Below the pieces are notes generated by a model. The model did not search any database. It saw only the letters and a list, made by a program, of their open reading frames with translations, and was not told where the DNA came from. Positions 61,345 to 64,000 of a stretch of 64,000 nt of DNA are shown one piece after another. Location of the stretch: the NCBI GenBank assembly GCA_963712065.1, contig CAVQGM010000002.1, forward strand, positions 682,001 to 746,000, written 5' to 3'. Origin of the DNA: CAVQGM01 sp963712065. GTDB taxonomy: Bacteria; Actinomycetota; Acidimicrobiia; Acidimicrobiales; Acidimicrobilacustridaceae. The stretch's first letter is position 1; each line of letters opens with the position of its first letter. A program made the position numbers and the translations under genes.

Positions 61345-61755
61345 TCAGCCCCCGCCGGGCTGGATCACGAGGCCCACCACCAGCGGCGAGAGGAGGTACG
61401 TGAGCAGCACGTAGGGCCACAGGTAGCCGCGCTCGATGTGCCAGCCCACCAGGATCTCCTTCACCGGCCGGCGGACGAGCAGGCTCCCGACCCACTCGAA
61501 GGCCAGGACCATCAGCGTCCAGTACACGCCGGCCAGCAGGTACTCACCGACGTGGTCGAGCTTGGCGAAGTGGTCGAGCGCCCAGGCGAACCCGAAGATG
61601 TAGACGATCCGGGTGGTCATCCCGATGCGGTGCGCCCGCAGTTCGCCCCAGCGTGGCTCGTACACCCGCCGCATCAGCACGAAGTAGTTGATGGCGGAGA
61701 GCGCGATCTCGCAGAGCCAGACCCTGAAGACGTACATCAGGATGTCCGTGTCCAT
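61345..61755 (-). CDS. Hypothetical multi-helix membrane protein
   Basis: The 136-residue protein has about four hydrophobic segments (MYVFRVWLCEIALSAINYFVLM, IVYIFGFAWALDHF, YLLAGVYWTLMVLAFEWVGSLLV, LWPYVLLTYLLSPLVVGLVI) and short charged loops such as RRVYEPRWGELRAHRIG. No family was recognised. The ATG at 61755 is divergent from the secreted protein at 61957, with 201 nt between. The 285 nt on its other side, up to the HNH pseudogene, hold nothing I can support. Confidence 0.7.
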   Translation of the reverse strand: MDTDILMYVFRVWLCEIALSAINYFVLMRRVYEPRWGELRAHRIGMTTRIVYIFGFAWALDHFAKLDHVGEYLLAGVYWTLMVLAFEWVGSLLVRRPVKEILVGWHIERGYLWPYVLLTYLLSPLVVGLVIQPGGG

Positions 61756-61956
61756 GGCCGGATCACCTGTCGAACGGCTGGCGTCGCACCGTACTCGCGG
61801 TCGTGACCCCCATCGGGTCTCGGTTGGTGCCGGTCTCGAGGACGTGGAAGGCCTACTGGTTTGACACTCAGCGTCATCTTGACCACATTGAGTGGGATCC
61901 CCGGCGGTCCGAGTCGGAGATCGCGTCCATCCACGTCGACCAAGGGAGCCCCAGCC

Positions 61957-63015
61957 GTGCCGTTCCTGCCCAGACCCGTTCGTGGCATCCTCGCCCTGAT
62001 CGTCGCCACGGCGCTCGTGCTGCCGGCCCACGGTGCCTTCGGCGGGTCGGCCGGCCCGCAGGCGATCGCGGCCTACGACGGGTTCGATCGTGCCGACGGC
62101 GTCGGTCTCGGCACCTCGGACACCGGTCAGGAGTGGACCACGCACGCCGGAACGGCGTCGATCGTCAGCGGGGCCGCCGTGCTGGGCGCAGGGTACGGGC
62201 TGGCGTCTCTGGACGCCGGCGCGTCGGCCGGCCGGGTGTCGGTGACCATGCCGTCGGTGGGAGCGGAGTTCTGGCTCGTGGTCCGGCTGTCCGACGCGAC
62301 CAACTACTGGCGGTTCGGCCGGCAGGCCGGGGGCGGCGGCCAGTACGTCCTCCAACAGGTGGTCGGGAACTCGCTCGGCTCGCCATCGCTCGACGTGCTG
62401 GCGTCGGTGAGTCCCCAGGCGGGCGACGTGGTCGGTTGCGAGCTCACGTCGTCGGCGATGACCTGCTCGGTGGACGGCGTGCCCGTGGTGAGCACGGCCG
62501 ACGCGTTCAATCGGACCGCGACGCGGCACGGCTTGGCCGCGTTCGACTCGCCGGAAGCGACGTTCGACCAGTTCACCGTGATCGACGAGGCTCCGCTGGC
62601 GGCGTTGGACCACCCGTCGGTGGTCGAGCAGGGGGAGACCTTCACCCTCAGCGGCGACGGCTGCTTCGGCGACGTGATCGGTGGCCTCGAGGGGCCCGAC
62701 ACCGGCTGGGCCGACGTCGAGCTGACCGACGTCTCGGGCTCGTGGAGCGTCGAGCTGACCGTGCCCGCCGACAACCCGATCGGGGAGTTCGACTGGGACG
62801 TCGTGTGCGTGCTGGCGTCCCAGTCCTATCCCGCGTCGACGATCGAGATCGTGGAGCCGCCTGCGCAGCCGACGTCGAGCACGACGTCGATCCCGGATGA
62901 CGGCCCCACCGACACCACGGACGAGACGCCGACCACGACCGTCGCCGGACGACGGGCCACGTCCACGACCGCACCGGCGAGGGCGGCGGCGCAGAGCCCT
63001 TCGTTCACCGGCTGA
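61957..63015 (+). CDS. Secreted protein with LamG/concanavalin-like domain, ends in SPSFTG
   Basis: The 352-residue protein has a signal peptide (about 8-27). A beta-sandwich region (about 35-210) contains AAYDGFDRADGVGLGTSDTGQEW, FWLVVRLSDATNYWRFGR and TFDQFTVIDEAPLA, resembling LamG/concanavalin-like lectin folds. An Ig-like segment (about 211-300, VVEQGETFTLSGDGCFGD, LTVPADNPIGEFDWDVVC) and a Thr-rich tail follow, ending exactly with SPSFTG. No membrane anchor follows the tail. AGGGAG precedes the GTG start. It may bind surface polysaccharide; this is inferred. Confidence 0.72.
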   Translation: MPFLPRPVRGILALIVATALVLPAHGAFGGSAGPQAIAAYDGFDRADGVGLGTSDTGQEWTTHAGTASIVSGAAVLGAGYGLASLDAGASAGRVSVTMPSVGAEFWLVVRLSDATNYWRFGRQAGGGGQYVLQQVVGNSLGSPSLDVLASVSPQAGDVVGCELTSSAMTCSVDGVPVVSTADAFNRTATRHGLAAFDSPEATFDQFTVIDEAPLAALDHPSVVEQGETFTLSGDGCFGDVIGGLEGPDTGWADVELTDVSGSWSVELTVPADNPIGEFDWDVVCVLASQSYPASTIEIVEPPAQPTSSTTSIPDDGPTDTTDETPTTTVAGRRATSTTAPARAAAQSPSFTG

Positions 63016-63111
63016 TCAAGGTCGGGCGAACGTCGGCCGACCGTCGCCGTCCCCTCGGTGACGGTCCCCCGACGGGCCTGTCCCCAACACCCGGCGGTAG
63101 GCTCTGAGCCC

Positions 63112-63495
63112 ATGTCAGGAGGTCGACGCACCGCCGCCGGCGTGATGATCGCCGTTGCGGTCGCCGCCGGACTGCTCCTGATGCACGGCGGACTCGACCC
63201 CGCGTCCACGGGGGCCCACCACGGCGCGTCGGTCCACCAGGCGATCGCAGCGGGCGGGACGACCTCGTCGCCCGACGGCCACGGCGGTGCCCACGGCGGG
63301 TCCGACCCGTCGACGTCCGGCGCGGCGAGTGCCTGCGCGGTGCTCGCGTTGGGTGTGGTCCTGATGCTCGTCCGCCGCCTGCCTCCACGTCCGTCACCCC
63401 CGGTGGGCTCCGACGACACCTGGCCTTCGCGCCTCGCCCCGACGCGTCGTCCCGAGCATCCTCCTCGTTCGGTCCTGTGCGTCGAGCGTTGTTGA
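63112..63495 (+). CDS. Small His-rich membrane protein (DUF6153-like)
   Basis: The 127-residue protein has a first membrane helix (about 8-23, AAGVMIAVAVAAGLLLMHGG). A His/Gly-rich loop follows (HHGASVHQ, HGGAHGG), then a second helix (about 78-93, ACAVLALGVVLMLV) and a basic tail. The MHGG after helix 1 and the His-rich loop fit the DUF6153 type often found near copper genes in actinobacteria. The next gene is a Met/His-rich cupredoxin-like lipoprotein, which supports a link to copper. Confidence 0.65.
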   Translation: MSGGRRTAAGVMIAVAVAAGLLLMHGGLDPASTGAHHGASVHQAIAAGGTTSSPDGHGGAHGGSDPSTSGAASACAVLALGVVLMLVRRLPPRPSPPVGSDDTWPSRLAPTRRPEHPPRSVLCVERC

Positions 63496-63542
63496 TCCCT
63501 CGCGGATCTGCACGCCCGACCAACCGAACGAAGGAGCAACGC

Positions 63543-64000
63543 ATGCGACGATTCGCGATCGTCATCGCCGCGTCGGCGTTGACGCTCACCGCCGCGGCCT
63601 GCGGTGGCGACGACCACGGGGCCGGCCACGGCGACGACATGCCGATGCAAGCCGGTCAGATGCCCATGGGCACCGACATGCCCACGGGCGACATGCCCAT
63701 GAGCGCCGACGACATGCCGCACGGCGCGGACGAGATGCCGATGGATCCGGACCCGATGGGCGACCACGGCGAGAACAGCCCGATGGCGGCCGACGCCCGC
63801 CGGGTCGAGATGGAGGCGACCAGCTTCCGCTTCACCCCGGCGAGCATCACCGCCACCCCGGGCGAGGACATCGGCATCGTCCTCACGGCGACCGACATCG
63901 AGCACGACCTCGTGATCGACGAGCTCGACGCCCACGTCTACGCCGCGGGAGGCGGGACCGCGAGCGGCGGCTTCACCGCGTCGGACGCCGGCACCTTCAC
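63543..64000 (+). CDS. Met/His-rich cupredoxin-like lipoprotein, 3' truncated by the window
   Basis: The visible 152 residues begin with a lipoprotein signal (about 1-20, lipobox TAAAC with Cys20). Next comes a Met/His/Asp-rich region (about 23-78) with many DMPM and MPMG motifs typical of periplasmic copper binding. A cupredoxin-like domain then starts (VEMEATSFRFTPASITATPGEDIGIVLTA), with a first probable copper ligand His in DIEHDLVI. The reading frame runs off the end. AAGGAG precedes the ATG. It probably handles copper with the DUF6153-like neighbour. Confidence 0.82.
   Translation, partial: MRRFAIVIAASALTLTAAACGGDDHGAGHGDDMPMQAGQMPMGTDMPTGDMPMSADDMPHGADEMPMDPDPMGDHGENSPMAADARRVEMEATSFRFTPASITATPGEDIGIVLTATDIEHDLVIDELDAHVYAAGGGTASGGFTASDAGTF

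Noticed and set aside
61861..61894. TTGACA with a CACTCA/TGAGTG inverted repeat before the secreted protein gene
   Set aside because: A -35-like TTGACA is present but no convincing -10 box lies at the right spacing, so no operator or promoter is claimed.

Overview
The window is very GC-rich DNA from an actinobacterium. Three marker pathways support this: mycothiol synthesis (mshC), F420 redox (npdG) and phosphatidylinositol mannoside synthesis (a CDP-alcohol phosphatidyltransferase, a PatA-like acyltransferase and PimA). An InhA-like FabI, frequent GTG starts and GTGA/ATGA gene overlaps agree. The gene set fits a deep-branching class such as Acidimicrobiia, but that placement is an inference. 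No tRNA, rRNA or CRISPR array was recognised.

The backbone follows the order known from Mycobacterium tuberculosis thrS to rel: thrS, HIT, (large insertion), pgsA-like, patA-like, pimA, (lemA, htpX, DUF3048), pdxS, pdxT, yebC, (short insertion), ruvC, ruvA, ruvB, queA, tgt, yajC, secD, secF, rel. Left of thrS lie two CNNM/CorC-type membrane proteins, a phosphotransferase with a frameshifted DUF6285 partner, fabI, npdG, mshC and a PlsC acyltransferase. Right of rel lie a broken DUF222-HNH gene, small membrane and secreted proteins, and the start of a copper-type gene pair.

About 27 kb (9.6-36.4 kb) interrupts the usual HIT-pgsA neighbourhood. It holds a membrane protein, a broken DUF222-HNH gene, and a five-gene operon (acyl-CoA synthetase, 2-oxoacid dehydrogenase E1 alpha, E1 beta and E2, and a free acyl carrier protein). 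A nuclease-family protein and an SGNH hydrolase follow. Then comes the most unusual part (18.5-33.1 kb): a tail-anchored C39-like peptidase, an acidic protein, an ECF sigma factor, two DxDxDG-repeat proteins without signal peptides, three Hsp70-like ATPases whose substrate-binding part is replaced by a membrane helix and an extracytoplasmic domain, and two coupled dynamin-family GTPases resembling IniA and IniC. I read this as a candidate envelope-sensing and membrane-remodelling system. That function is inferred from architecture and proximity only.

Other signals run across the window. Many first genes of transcription units have a TANNNT box 6-10 nt before the start codon, as expected for leaderless transcripts. 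htpX and pdxT appear to start at CTG. Four genes are frameshifted: the DUF6285 gene, a DinB-like gene, and two near-identical DUF222-HNH copies 49 kb apart. A DUF559/AbiEi-like gene is flanked by TTCTGGTG palindromes. A 12-codon ORF with its own promoter-like box sits directly before rel.
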